A DNA stretch of 64,000 nucleotides from Culex pipiens pallens (lineage: Eukaryota; Arthropoda; Insecta; Diptera; Culicidae), in assembly GCF_016801865.2 (NCBI RefSeq), contig NC_068939.1, forward strand, positions 150,367,132 through 150,431,131, given 5' to 3'. The notes under the pieces were generated by a model. The model saw only the letters and a program-made list of their open reading frames with translations. It did no database searches and was not told the DNA's origin. The number at the start of each line of letters is the position of its first letter. Position 1 is the first letter of the stretch. The position numbers and the translations under genes were made by a program. Positions 11,410 to 22,931 of the stretch are shown piece after piece.

Positions 11410-14040
11410 TGGGTCATTCCATCTGAAGCGGAACAGCATTTGAAAATTACCCTCTCCGATCCTGCTCAAATTTGGCAGGGCTGTTGATACTATCAAAACA
11501 TGCAAGAATCCCGAATTTCATCCAAATCGGACCACCCCCTCCATTTTTGTACCTCCCCAAAACATCGACTTTTTGGCGATTTTTGAGCGAAACCCCTATC
11601 TTCAAACGACGATAACTCAGGAACCACAAATCTTAGAGGGTCGGTCTTAGACTCAATTTCGAAGGAAATTGGACGTAGAATCCATTTCCGTGATCAAAAT
11701 TTTGATTAATTTATTTTTTCTACCTGTATTGCGCAATTGAAAACTTTAAACGGCCGTATCTCAAAACACCCCATCTTATTTTTTTGATTTGACCTCACCA
11801 TCGTATTCCCCGTCCAATTTTACATAAGAATCACTTATCGACAGAAATGAATATGTTTCGTTCCAGAGATATCGAATTTTAAAGTTTTGAGTAGTTGAGA
11901 TTACCTACATCAGCTTCATTCGCCGCATCTGCTAGAAGCACACAGGCCGGCTGATTAAAAACTGCTACCTGGTGTTCTGAGAGATGATTAATTTTATTTT
12001 TATAATTTTACGCAAATATTTTTTCAAATAGCTAATACCTTGATCAATCTTTTTTGTGTAAGGAATATTTATTGGGTTATTTTGAATGCACCGTTTTTTT
12101 ACGTGTTGCTAACCGTTTTAGAGTACTCCCGAGGCCATGACTAGGGCCTTTGTCATGGGCGGTAGCAAAATAGTGCTATTTCGTCAGCTGTGTGCTATCT
12201 TGTGACATAGGCCATTTTGGTCGAAACTGAGTTAATGAAGACGTTTTGCTATACTTAACAAACACTACAAGATGCTTTAACCCGATTTTGGGAACTCGCT
12301 TCCGTTTCCCGGATATCGTAATGCACACTTGTGACATAGACCAATTTATCATCAAAATGATCGTGCACACTTGTGACACGTCATACATGTTGTTGGAAAA
12401 TGTGGAAAATTTCTCTTGTTTTTCACAAATTTATGTTGATACACATTTTCTAAAGGCAATGCAATGTTTTGTTTTTGAAAATATACTGATTAAGTCGGTT
12501 AAACTATTGATTTAAGCTTATTTTAGTTTGTATGGGAATACTGTGCACACTTGTGACACGTAGTACAATTTTACTTTCAAAACACACTTGTGACACGTGC
12601 TTTTCAGATTTTTGTTTACATAATGTATTGTATCTTTTAACTGGTTTAACCAAACTTGGAGCGATTGTTTAGCGATAGTATACGAACCGATTGCTACAAA
12701 AAGTTTGACTCTATCATTCATAATTTTGAAAATATTTATCGTCAAACTTTTAAATCGATTTTCTCGAATAGTACTAAATGGTCGTTGTCACAAGATAGCA
12801 CACAACTGACGATTTAGCAAAAAACCCAAAATCTGATTTATGGATTAAAAGTTTGATCATATTAAATCGATTTTTATATTGTGAGCCAGCTCCATTTGAT
12901 TAAAAGATGATTTTGGTCACGGTACATTTAATTAACAAAATATTTATACGTGTGGACAGCAGCCGTATTGTGTTCCAAGAATCCAAGAATGATAGCAGAA
13001 AAAAAAAACATTGTTGTTCTGACGGTGTCGAAGTCATCGCAACTTTATTTGCGGAATTAGCCGCTTCGCAGCAGATCAAACTTTGTAATTTTCTAACATT
13101 TTTCATTTTATACTTTCCAGAAATCCTTTTCCTACTCCTTGTGATCGTCCTTCACTAGAATACAACGTATCAACAAATTTTATTAATTTTATTTCATATT
13201 TTTTTACTCAATAATGTATCGTGCACTTATTGTTCAGTGTTACTTACAAGATCAATTGCATTTTCCTGCACGCTCCGTCGTAATCCAATTCTGCCCTTTA
13301 CTGTGTGTCGTTATTGCTCTGTCCTGTGAGTTAGCACAGAAATTCACTTAATTTTTTTTGAGCAGATTAACATTTGCGATTAAACTCCTGTTTCCTACAG
13401 TTATACAGTTAATTTTTGCTCAAAGTGATATAGATTATTTATGATGAATTATTATTTCAATAAATGATCAGGTAGCAGTTATTGATCAGCCCGCCTGTGT
13501 GCTTCCAGCAGATGCGGCGAATGAAGCTGATGTAGGTAATCTCAACTACTCAAAACTTTAAAATTCGATATCTCTGGAACGAAACATATTCATTTCTGTC
13601 GATAAGTGATTCTTATGTAAAATTGGACGGGGAATACGATGGTGAGGTCAAATCAAAAAAATAAGATGGGGTGTTTTGAGATACGGCCGTTTAAAGTTTT
13701 CAATTGCGCAATGCAGGTAGAAAAAATAAATTAATCAAAATTTTGATCACGGAAATGGATTCTACGTCCAATTTCCTTCAAAATTGAGTCTAAGACCTAC
13801 CTTCTAAGATTTGTGGTCCCTGAGCTATCGCCGTTTGAAGATAGGGGTTTTGCTCAAAAATCGCCAAAAAGTCGATGTTTTGGGGAGGTACAAAAATGGA
13901 GGGGGTGGTCCGATTTGGATGAAATTCGGGATTCTTGCATGTTTCGATAGTATCAACAGCCCTGCCAAATTTGAGCAGGATCGGAGAGGGTAATTTTCAA
14001 ATTTGCACTTTTTCGTGCACAGTTGAGATGGAATGACCCA
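11410..14040. mobile_element. 2.6 kb foldback element upstream of Aldh
   Basis: The arms 11410-11970 and 13471-14040 are inverted copies with high identity, starting TGGGTCATTCCATCTG and ending CAGATGGAATGACCCA-like. The centre, about 1.5 kb, has no convincing gene (an 83-codon frame at 12907-13158 has no recognisable motif) and holds a second MITE at 12175-12818. The left arm begins about 200 bp upstream of the Aldh start codon. No clear target duplication: both flanks carry GG. Confidence 0.85.
12175..12818. mobile_element. MITE with repeated CACTTGTGACA motif, nested in the foldback
   Basis: The terminal inverted repeats of about 32 bp are left GTCAGCTGTGTGCTATCTTG followed by TGACA, and right TGTCACAAGATAGCACACAA followed by CTGAC. 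The internal word CACACTTGTGACA recurs near 12323, 12366, 12546 and 12584. The terminal word TCTTGTGACA is a variant of it, so the motif is present sub-terminally and internally. This is the usual layout of transposase-binding sites in DNA transposons. Confidence 0.7.
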
Positions 14041-14440
14041 GGTCAGATTAACGGAGAGTTGTTGGTGTGCGTGAGATGACGAAAATAAATCAGTCTTGTG
14101 TTATGGTTTGGGCTTAAAAGACGCATTCTTCACCCGATCCGAAATAGTCGCGAAAAAGTGTAAAAAACAAACACTGAAACAAATTTTCTTATCAGATTGA
14201 ATGGGACTTACTTACTTCGAGCAAAACTATGTAAATGGGCAAAAGACGAGTTGTAATCTGGCTCAAATCAGGTGATGTTAACATGAGGAACTATAGTGCT
14301 ATAGCACGACAAACTGTTTATTTACACTTTGTCTTTGGCTTGTTTACGTTGTATTACTTAACTTACATCATAAAATATGATCAACTTCAACTTGAATGGG
14401 AACTCAAACTACGTTTACATGCCTTGGGTGTTTTTTGATT

Positions 14441-14510
14441 TGGGACCATCCATAAACCACGTTGCCTCCCCCCCCCTCCTTAAGTGTCCACGTGGTTTAA
14501 GTATGGCCCC
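14441..14510. repeat. Small palindromic repeat (GGACCATCCATAAACCACG)
   Basis: GGGACCATCCATAAACCACG is followed within 30 bp by its degraded complement CCACGTGGTTTAAGTATGGC. Similar words occur at 19228-19256 and 28381-28402, which indicates a dispersed family of short palindromes. Confidence 0.5.
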
Positions 14511-14636
14511 TTATCAAAGTTCTTCATGATAAACTCAACCCCCGGGGCCCCGGTGGCAGGTCATTTTTTCGTTTGACACTTCTTTAGTTTGTACCTCGTT
14601 GGTTGGTCAGAGTCAAACTAAAAAGTGGCGAACTTA

Positions 14637-15080
14637 CCCGGGCAGACGGTAATAACAAAATTCATGCCATTTCAATAACAAATACTGTTAAAATAACTAA
14701 AAGTGTTATGGAATATTCTTGCAAAATCCGTTATTGCATAAAAGTTTAATAACAGTTTATGTTATCATATCAAAATTTGTTTTGGTCTGATATTGGTTGA
14801 AAGCCAAAAGAACTTGGGAATAACATTTATTGTTATGGAATGTTAACTTCAACTGTTATTGGGATGATCGGATTAGTTGTTAAAATAACAAAAAAGAATA
14901 ACAAAGATTTGTTCGAAGAATAACTCAAAATGTTATTAGTTTGTTATTACAATAACAATCCAATAAAAAAAATCATAACGGCGAATAACTAAACTTGTTA
15001 TAAATAACATAAAATGTTATTGGACTAGTATTTTCAAATATCAAAAAATGTTATTCCCACGTTATTTCCGTCTGCTCGGG
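14637..15080 (+). mobile_element. CCCGGGCAGACGG-family MITE, copy 1
   Basis: This 444-bp element has termini CCCGGGCAGACGGTAATAAC and (complement of the right end) CCCGAGCAGACGGAAATAAC. The interior is built from repeats of ATAACA/TGTTAT and has no coding capacity. Flanks are TTA on both sides, so a 3-bp rather than 2-bp duplication would be needed here, unlike most other copies. Confidence 0.85.
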
Positions 15081-15090
15081 TTATTACCTA

Positions 15091-15539
15091 CCCGGACAGA
15101 CGGTAATAACAAATTTCATGCCATTTCAATAACAAATACTGTTAAAATAACAGAGAGTGTTATGAAATATTCTTGAAAAATCATTTTTTGCATAAGGGTT
15201 TAATAACAGTTAATGTTATCATAACGAAATTTGTTATTGGTCTGATATTGGTTGAAAGCCAAAACAACTTTTGAGATAACAGTTTTTGTTATAGAAGAAT
15301 AACTCCAACTGTTATTGAGATGATCGGATTAGTTGTTAAAATAACAAAAAATAATAAAAAAGATTTGTTCGAAGAATAACTCAAAATGTTATTAGTCTGT
15401 TATTACAATAACAATCCAATAACAAAAAAAATCATAACGACGAATAACAAATCTTGTTATAAATAACATAAAATGTTATTCGTTCAGTATTTTCAAATAT
15501 CAAGAGGGGTTATTCCCAAGTTATTTCCGTCTGCTCGGG
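15091..15539 (+). mobile_element. CCCGGGCAGACGG-family MITE, copy 2
   Basis: A 449-bp direct relative of copy 1, beginning only 10 bp after it. It is flanked by TA on both sides (15089-15090 and 15540-15541), consistent with a 2-bp target duplication. It is complete and non-coding. Confidence 0.9.
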
Positions 15540-15574
15540 TATCGAACGATGGGTCGGGGGACGGATCCGGACAT

Positions 15575-16021
15575 CTTGAGCAGACGGAAATAACTTGGGA
15601 ATAACAGTTTTTGATATTTTAAAATACTAGGCCAATAACATTTTATGTTATTTATAACAAGATTTGTTATTCGTCGTTATGATTTTTTTGTTATTGGATT
15701 GTTATTGTAATAACAGAATAATAACATTTTTAGTTATTCTTCGAACAAATCTTTGTTATGATTTTTTGTTATTTTAACAACTAATCCGATCATCCCAATA
15801 ACAGTTGGAGGTATTCTTCCATAACAAAACATGTTATTCAAAAGTTGTTTTGGCTGTCAACCAATATCAGACCAATAACCAATTTTGTTATGATAACATA
15901 TACTGTTATTAAACCCTTATGCAAAAATTGATTTTTCAAGAAGATTCAATAACACTTTCTGTTATTTTAACAGTATTTGTTATTAAAATAGCATGAATTT
16001 TGTTATTACCGTCTGCCCGGG
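15575..16021 (-). mobile_element. CCCGGGCAGACGG-family MITE, copy 3 (inverted)
   Basis: An inverted copy 35 bp after copy 2, so copies 2 and 3 together form an approximately 450-bp inverted pair. It is flanked by AT on both sides (15573-15574 and 16022-16023), again a 2-bp duplication. Its left terminus has decayed to CTTGAGCAGACGG. Confidence 0.88.
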
Positions 16022-16023
16022 AT

Positions 16024-17583
16024 AGTTTACAGACAAATAAGTGAGAACCGGCTTCAAAAAAGTACATAAATATCACTTAAGTGGTCGATAACAGGAGACA
16101 GGGTTGCCAGATCTTAAATATTTTGGACTCATTGGAAAGGTCGTTCGATTTCACGGTGGTATTTGGTACAATTTCAGGTCATTTATCTACACACTAAAAA
16201 AAAAGATTATCACACTTAACGGAATTTTCTATTCGACGTAAAAAATAATCATGTAAACGAGATTGTGACACAAAATGTTCAAAATTTCTCGGAATCTTGC
16301 TAATAAATCACATGTTGAGTAATTTGAAAATGATGATGGCAAGATAATATATGAAAAATTAACCGCAATCTAGTCTCAACTTTCGTTTTTGGTGTAAAAA
16401 GAAATCGTTTGTGGAACACTATTGCTCTATCCGCACCAAAAAGCTATCCGCCATAATTTCCTTAATTTAGCGATTCTTTGGTCGTGCCGGTTGGCTGGCT
16501 TCCGATGGGAAACTCGAAATCGAAAGACGTTTTCATCAACCGGAAAGGAGAGAGGGGGGGACTAAGAAAAGCTGTCATCTTGCTTTTATCGTAAAGATTC
16601 GATGTTTGTTAGGTTGCCACTTTTTCGGATCTTAAAGAGAAGATTATTTTCTTTAAAAGATTCACAAACTCAATGCTACAATCGTCCAATGGCAACAAAC
16701 GATATTTCATCGCACCACTTTCGCGGGTCGTGTCCGTCGCCGGCGTCATCCGTGTCAAAGTTTGTTGTGTCCCAATAAATCAATGGCCACTCATGAATAA
16801 AATAAACCAATCTGTAAGCATAAAATATCTCATAAATGTATTTGCCCCACGTTTCTGGGGTGTACTTGCCGAGCAAAAAAAAAATGTGATAAGCCAGTAG
16901 AAGAAGGAGAAGTTCTTCCTCTCGCAAAAAGCTGACACATTCCGACGCGATAAATATTTCATGAACAGATTCGCACTCTTTCACTTTAACGCGGAACGAT
17001 TTGCACGGAGAGTAATTTTCACGTGGAATTGCGTGTAGTTTTGATAATTGGTTTTGCTTGAATTTATTTGAATCTTTCTCATTTTTACTTGAAATTTGAA
17101 GATTTTAATTTTCAGTTCATTTCAGTTATTAAACACATTTTTTCACTGTGCAAGAAAGCTTTGCTCAAACCTTTGAGATCGTTCAATAGAAACATCCTCT
17201 CGCGGAAATCCACTCAAGTCCGTGTGTGTGTGTGAGGGTGTAACATGCGTGAAGGTTTCACATTGAATTATCTTCAGCCCAGCCAGGATGAGATTAATGA
17301 AACTGGAGTGTGTTCTTGGAAGTTCTGCGGCGAGGATTGTTCCCAACTCCAAATGAAGTCCTTAATTGGCTGTTCTCAGTGTTTGGAAAGGCTATCTGTT
17401 TTTTAGGATTATATTTTAGAAATCTGAACAGCAGAGTACAGCTCAGGATTTTCAGCAACCTTAATTTTTGCAGTAAAGTCATTCTCTGGTTTCAGCAAAT
17501 CGACTTTTTTTTCGATGTTTATGAAACTGTCTCATAAGAAGCCATATTGCATCGTTATTTTTTTCATACACCATAAATTTGTA
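16024..17583. other. Non-coding stretch between repeats
   Basis: I see no supportable gene. 16024-16190 is a fragment related to the repeat at 27120-27960 (it shares ACAGGGTTGCCAGAT). 16195-16400 is an AT-rich MITE-like piece starting ACACACTAAAAAA. The rest is less repetitive, with a GT microsatellite near 17220-17235. The short open frames here lack any recognisable domain. Confidence 0.5.
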
Positions 17584-18983
17584 CCCGGGCAGACGGTAAT
17601 AACAAAATTCATGCCATTTCAATAACAAATATTGTGTGTGAACGTGTTATAGAATCTTCTTTAACCCGGGCATAGTCTTCGGGTCTATATGACCCAAGAG
17701 CATGATAAAAGTTATCGTAACTTTTGACCTTTGGCACTTACAGAGCTGAAATTTTATGACTTTGTGTATCTTATCAAGACACACATTTGAGCCAAAAAAA
17801 GACTGCCGGTGGCCACCGGAAGTGCCCCCCAGAAAAAAAGTCACACTTATGGTACTCGGGTCTATATGACCCAGAAATGTTTTTGGTTGCCAAAATTCGG
17901 AATCTTGACCGATTTTGGATGTCTTGGCCGCAAATGAAAGGTTAGAATGTCTACTTTGCGATTCCGACTGGCAGAACCGGTTTTGGGCACTGTGGCCACC
18001 GGGAACCTGCTACAACCGAAAAAAGTCCTTTTTGAGGCCCCGACTTTGAGGACCTGTATCTCCGGAACGATAACACATAGCGGGTTGCTTCCAGTTGCAT
18101 TTGACGGGTAATAACCTCAACTTTAAGCTCCCGTAGATGATTTGTCAAAAGTGGACACCGGTTCCGTTAAACCGGAACATCCGAAAAACATGATTTTTTC
18201 AGCTTTTGTTATAAAATCAACACATTAGTCAATTTTTTCAACTGGATTTTTTGTAAATCATTACATACGCACACTACATACTACCCCTGACTGTTTGGGA
18301 TCGTTCCGGCCAACTGTGGCCAATCCGGAACCGGTTCCAGGGTACCACCAAAACGGTTCCAATAATGGTATCGCTAGAAACCCGTCATGTTGCATATCAA
18401 ACTTCATGAAATTGAAAACTATGACCATCTGAGGTCATGCCGATATCCTCTGACTCAACCTGGTCATGCTGGCACCGGTTTCCGGTGGCCAGTGGGGGAC
18501 ACTTCCGGAGTATGCAGGGAAGCATATCATGCGACATATCAAACTTCATGAAATTGAAAATAACGACCATCTGAGGTCATGCCGATATCCTCTGACTCAA
18601 CCTGGTCACGCCGGAACCGGTTACCGGTCAATTTTTGCATAAGGGTTTAAAAACAGTTTATGTTATCATAAAAAAAACGTCATTGGTCTGATATTGGTTG
18701 AAATAGAAAACAACTCTGGAATAACATTTTTTGTTATGGAAGAATACCTCCAACTGTTATTGGAATGATCGGATTAGTTGTTAAAATAACAAAAAATAAT
18801 AACAAAGATTTGTTCGAAGAATAATTAAAAATGTTATTAGTTTGTTATTAAAATAACAATCCAATAATAAAAAATATCATAACAACGAATAACAAATCAT
18901 GTTACAAACAACATAAAATGTTATTGTTCTAGTATTTACAAATATCAAAAAATGTGATTTCCAAGTTATTTCCATCTGTTGGG
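17584..18983 (+). mobile_element. CCCGGGCAGACGG-family MITE, copy 4, split by another repeat
   Basis: The left part 17584-17661 and the right part 18629-18983 are consecutive portions of the family consensus. The outer flanks are TA on both sides (17582-17583 and 18984-18985). The 967 bp between them is foreign, so this copy predates that insertion. About 6 bp of consensus (GAAAAA) is missing at the junction. Confidence 0.85.
17662..18628. mobile_element. Inserted repeat rich in CCGGTTCCGG, with a 142-bp tandem duplication
   Basis: It is inserted in copy 4 of the CCCGGGCAGACGG family. It carries GGGTCTATATGACCC twice (near 17683 and 17859) and many CCGGT words. Near its right end a unit containing CATATCAAACTTCATGAA is repeated at 18393 and 18535, a period of 142 bp. 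No long open frame exists. Related CCGGT-rich DNA lies near 46290-46440. The class is unknown; no clear terminal inverted repeats were found. Confidence 0.6.
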
Positions 18984-18985
18984 TA

Positions 18986-19900
18986 TGGATACTTATACAT
19001 ATTTGTGGGTTGGCCATACCAAACCATTATTTTGAGAAAGGATTTTCTGAACGATTTGGTATGTTGAGAAAAGTTGTAGGTCTTGAAAAAATATGTACTT
19101 GGAGAAAATCCCGGGTTATCGATTTGACTTTCAATCACTTAAAGTTGAACTTCCAAAATGCGTTTTTTTCAATTGTCGCATTCTTGTGATATGTTTTTGG
19201 GGACTTAAAAAGGCATCATTTGTGATAGAGTTAAGGGACCATCCACAAATCACGTGAACACTTTAAAAAAAAAATTGTATGGAGCGTGGATAACCGCCAT
19301 CGTTGCCGGAGGGTGTTAATAACTTATTTTCAAATGATATAACAACAATTTCCGCTTTTAAAAAAAGTTACCGAAAACAAAAGTTTAGTTTATTTTCATT
19401 CCATAATTTAGTAATTTTTGTTGCCAAACAAATAAGCAGATCTGAATGATTCAGTTGTGAATGATTCAGAAATAAATATTATCTGAAATAAACCTGAAAT
19501 GAACCTGATTTTTCCGATTAGTTCAACATGAACACACACTAAAAAATTATTAATTTTACACCTAACGCAATTTCGATTTCAACGTAATTTAAAGTCATGT
19601 AATCAAATATTTGATGTAAAATTAAGATACTTTCCACGTAATTTGCTAGAATCACCAAGAAATAGTAAAGCTTGGTTTTACGTTATAGCAAACGTAACAT
19701 TTAATTATTACTGATTGAATTTTATATCTCTTTTGATGCACATCATTGGAGCGTGTTTTTCGATGTAATTTTGTGTTAACTTAACACAAATTCGCGTTGA
19801 TCCGTCTGACAGTGTAGGTGCTCTTCTAAAACGTCAGCCATGTTTACAAACGCGTCGCGGAGAAAAATTGCCGTCACTTTTTTGCTAAGAAGTTGCATTA
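18986..19900. other. Repeat fragments and MITE-like DNA
   Basis: 18986-19215 resembles arm segments of the Aldh-intron foldback family (a word like GATTTGGTATGTTGAGAAAAG). 19228-19260 repeats the GGACCATCC palindrome word. 19540-19825 is an AT-rich MITE-like piece starting ACACACTAAAAAATT and ending near GACAGTGTAGGTG. I see no gene. Confidence 0.45.
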
Positions 19901-19901
19901 A

Positions 19902-20992
19902 ATGTTGTCTTTAAGACCAGCAATTATACTTAAGAACTGTTTAATCGATGATGCAGGTGAGTAAGATAACTTTTATTTAAGAATGAAGCAGACACAAATT
20001 ACTATTTGAAATTTACCAAATTGGGTAACTAAAATAAACTTCATGATTTCTTTTCAGGAACACCGGCCGTGGAACCGTTTTATGATCGTTCGGATCCGGA
20101 GGAGGAGCAACGTCATCAACAATTGGTCTGGGTTGCGATGCTGGAAAAGTGATGATTTGTTCCGTTTAAGCAACTGCCTGAAACTGCTTCCGAAAAGTAA
20201 GTGTGAATCAAAACGTTCGATCATCGAAGCAAAGTTCCTCCTGCCAGGGATGGTATTTTCTCGTTTCCTCATCGATGGCGAGGGCTTTTGGATATCGTCC
20301 CTCGCTCAAATCATCAAATTTTTGTCGTTCTCCCAAAACTGCCTCAAGAGAGCGAAGCGAAAACGACGCCGATGAAATAGCGAGCAACGAACAAACCGAT
20401 GCGTAAGACTGAAAAAAATCTCTCACACAGCCAGTCCCCTCGCTCAAAAAGCAAGAGAAAAAGCAATCGTGAAATTCTCTCGCCCGTAAGCCCTGTAGAA
20501 ATAAGTTCATTTGTGTGCGTGAGCTCCAGTGTATGTATACAGCAATTTCGTGTGCGTGTCTCTCCGGTTGGAACGATAGTTCCATCGGAGCCAGCGATAG
20601 GGTATTTCTCGTCGATGTGATGGGCTTTCGATATTCGCGATAGCAAGCCGACCATCACTCGGCTGCGAAAGAGAAGAGAAATTTGAAGAGACGAGGAACG
20701 CACCGAAATATGCATCAATGATAGTGCGATGGTGATGGTTTACCTACCCTGCCTCCTGCACGACCGGCTGCAGGCTTCCTCCAGCGGGACGGCCAAAGCC
20801 CTGTAACCCTTCAAGGAGACGGCCTGCTGGAAGATGCCCGATTCTTCGGACGTGGAATGTCCAACGATTAGAAACTGGAGATTACTGAATTGAGTGTACG
20901 AAACCAGTGTTTTTTTTTGTGAAAATAGAAAAATCGAGTGTAAAATGATAAAAATTAAAAAAGTGTGTCATCAAAGATTTTAAAACAAAATA
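19902..20992 (+). ncRNA. Possible small spliced transcript (short coding or non-coding)
   Basis: A first exon ends at 19956 before donor GTGAGT. A second exon runs 20058-20196, from acceptor TTCTTTTCAG to donor GTAAGT. A third would start near 20766 after GGCTGCAG and run to an AATAAA near 20987. Two readings are possible. Reading A starts at 19902 (ATG) and crosses exon 1 to 2 in frame to give 49 codons (MLSLRPAI... to ...VWVAMLEK, stop at 20150). Reading B starts MMQEHRPW, stays open through exon 2 and continues into exon 3 to end GRGMSND. I recognise neither protein. GC content and splice sites set this region apart from its AT-rich neighbours. It may equally be a non-coding RNA or exon-like repeat. 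Confidence 0.35.
20370..20740. other. Purine-rich, GAGA-like unique DNA
   Basis: It is rich in GAGAGA, AGAGAAA and CTCTC words on both strands. Several overlapping open frames exist on both strands (for example 20208-20585 minus and 20344-20718 minus), but their overlap and composition point to chance. It could be intronic or regulatory sequence of the possible transcript around it. Confidence 0.35.
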
Positions 20993-21587
20993 AAAATGTT
21001 TCGTTTTACGATAATTTGTTATTTTTTTTTGTTCCAACAAGAAAAATATAATTCCAATAGGATGCCCCTGGATGCCCCTGCCAGTAGAATGACGTTTAGT
21101 GTAATTTTACACGACCTTATCGGGTCTGATTTGAGTCGTGTAATTTTCAAATCAGACAGAATTTTATGTTTTATTTGACGCTCCAGTTATGTGCATCAAA
21201 TAAACAGAATATTACATTATTTTTTCAAAGCGTGCACTGCCCATGTTCGCATAAATGTCCCATATGCAAAAACAGCATGCTGAGAAAAACGCATTTAAAG
21301 TTTGTCCCACACATAAGGCTCCGTGTTAAGTTTGCACGAAAAAACTGGATTTCCTCCTGATTTCTAGAACCAAGTACTGGATGTTATAGGCTCTTTTGAA
21401 AGAGCACTCGATTTTGAACCAAACTGCATCAATAACTCAAAAGTGATGAAAATGCATATGGGACATTTATGCGATCATGGGCAGTGCAGTAGATTGAAAT
21501 AAATAAAATGAAGTTATGTCTTCTCATTTTTTTTCCCGGGAAATTTACAAATTTCCCGGGAAACGGGAAATATTATTTTTTGGGAAA

Positions 21588-22931
21588 CCCGAGCAGGGGT
21601 AAATAACACGGGAATACCAAATTTTGGTATTACTTGGGCAAATAACAGGGACCAAAATGTGCCCTTGGTTGCCCAGTAATAGATGGTAAAATACCATGAA
21701 ATCATACCAAGGTCTTGTATGTGGAAGGGCACAACAATACCTAACCATGTTATTCCAAGGGTAAAATAATACCTCAAAATAAAACCATTTCAATACCAAG
21801 TTGAGGTCTTCTGAATTTTTGAACATTGCTTGAATACCAAAACTTGGTATTGCCATGGTTTTATTTTTAGGTATTCCCGCGCCCTTGGAAAATCAGATTT
21901 TGGTATTCCTGTGGTCTTCCACATACATGATTTTGGTTTGATTTCATGGTATTTTACCATCTATTACTGGGCAACCAAGAGCACATTTTGGTCGCTGGTA
22001 TTTGCACAAGAAATACCAAAATTTGGTATTTTCATACCATTTTTAGTGCAACAGTTGCAGTTAGTGAAAAAAAGGAAATGATTAATATGAAACAGTCAAA
22101 TCTACTCACCTTATGATTCCATGTTGTTCTTAGTGATATTCTTCACCACATCGAATGCATTTGTCATTGATGAACGGCCTGTGCATGAAGTTCTTAATGC
22201 TTCTGAAAAATAACAAGATTGAAAAATAAGTGTTATTAAAATGAAACTGGATTGAAATTCACCAAAATTCAATAATCTGTCGATTGACACGTTAGTCAAA
22301 ATATTTGGTTATACCGACTTAGAGAAATTTCAACGATTTAAAAAAAATCTTATCTTAGGTACATTAAAAAAAAGTTGTAAATAAGCTTTAACATATTTGA
22401 GTTTCAAGTCATTTTAGCGCACAATTATTTATCTCGTCAAAATTTATAAAAAATTCCCCTTAGTTTCAGAGGAATTTGATGAAACACTTCAATACCAAAA
22501 TAATACCAAAATGTGGCATGCTGACTTAGAAAATTTTCCACAATTTCAAGTCATTTCTTTAGGGGGTATATCAAAAATGTTTAAAATCAAGTTTGAAATT
22601 TCCGGTTTTCTATGAAAGCATTCGCTTTAAGACATAATTTTAGCGCAAAATTAATTATTTTGTCAATATTGGTAAAAATTTTCCCATAGTTTCAGAGGAA
22701 TTTGATAAAACACTGTAATACCAAAAGAATACCAAAATGTGGTGTTCGACCATTGACAAATTCTGCAATTTTGCAATATCAAAACAATACCTTAAATTGG
22801 TATGATACCACATTTTGCTATTGTATAATCCTCAAGACAAATTTTAAAGGGTCCAGGAATACCAAAATTTGGTATTGATACCAGAGAAAGGTATTCTTAC
22901 GCATTTCCCTTGTGATTTACCCATGCTCGGG
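21588..22931. mobile_element. MITE with GGTATTNNACCAAAATT palindromes and CCCGAGCA termini
   Basis: Terminal inverted repeats of about 27 bp start CCCGAGCAGGGGTAAATAAC on the left and, complemented, CCCGAGCATGGGTAAATCAC on the right. The flanks are AA on both sides. The interior is dominated by AATACCAAAATTTGGTATT-type palindromes, and 21602-21800 and 21850-22040 form partial inverted arms. The CCCGAGCA start and 2-bp duplication match the CCCGGGCAGACGG family, so the two may share a transposase. No coding capacity. Confidence 0.8.

Noticed and set aside
14637..18983. CRISPR-like array because of repeated ATAACA units
   Set aside because: The units are irregular, lie inside MITEs with terminal inverted repeats, and the DNA is eukaryotic.
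20208..20718. Overlapping 124-125 codon minus frames as a gene
   Set aside because: Two different frames overlap the same purine-rich DNA, neither has a motif, and splice-site evidence favours the plus strand.
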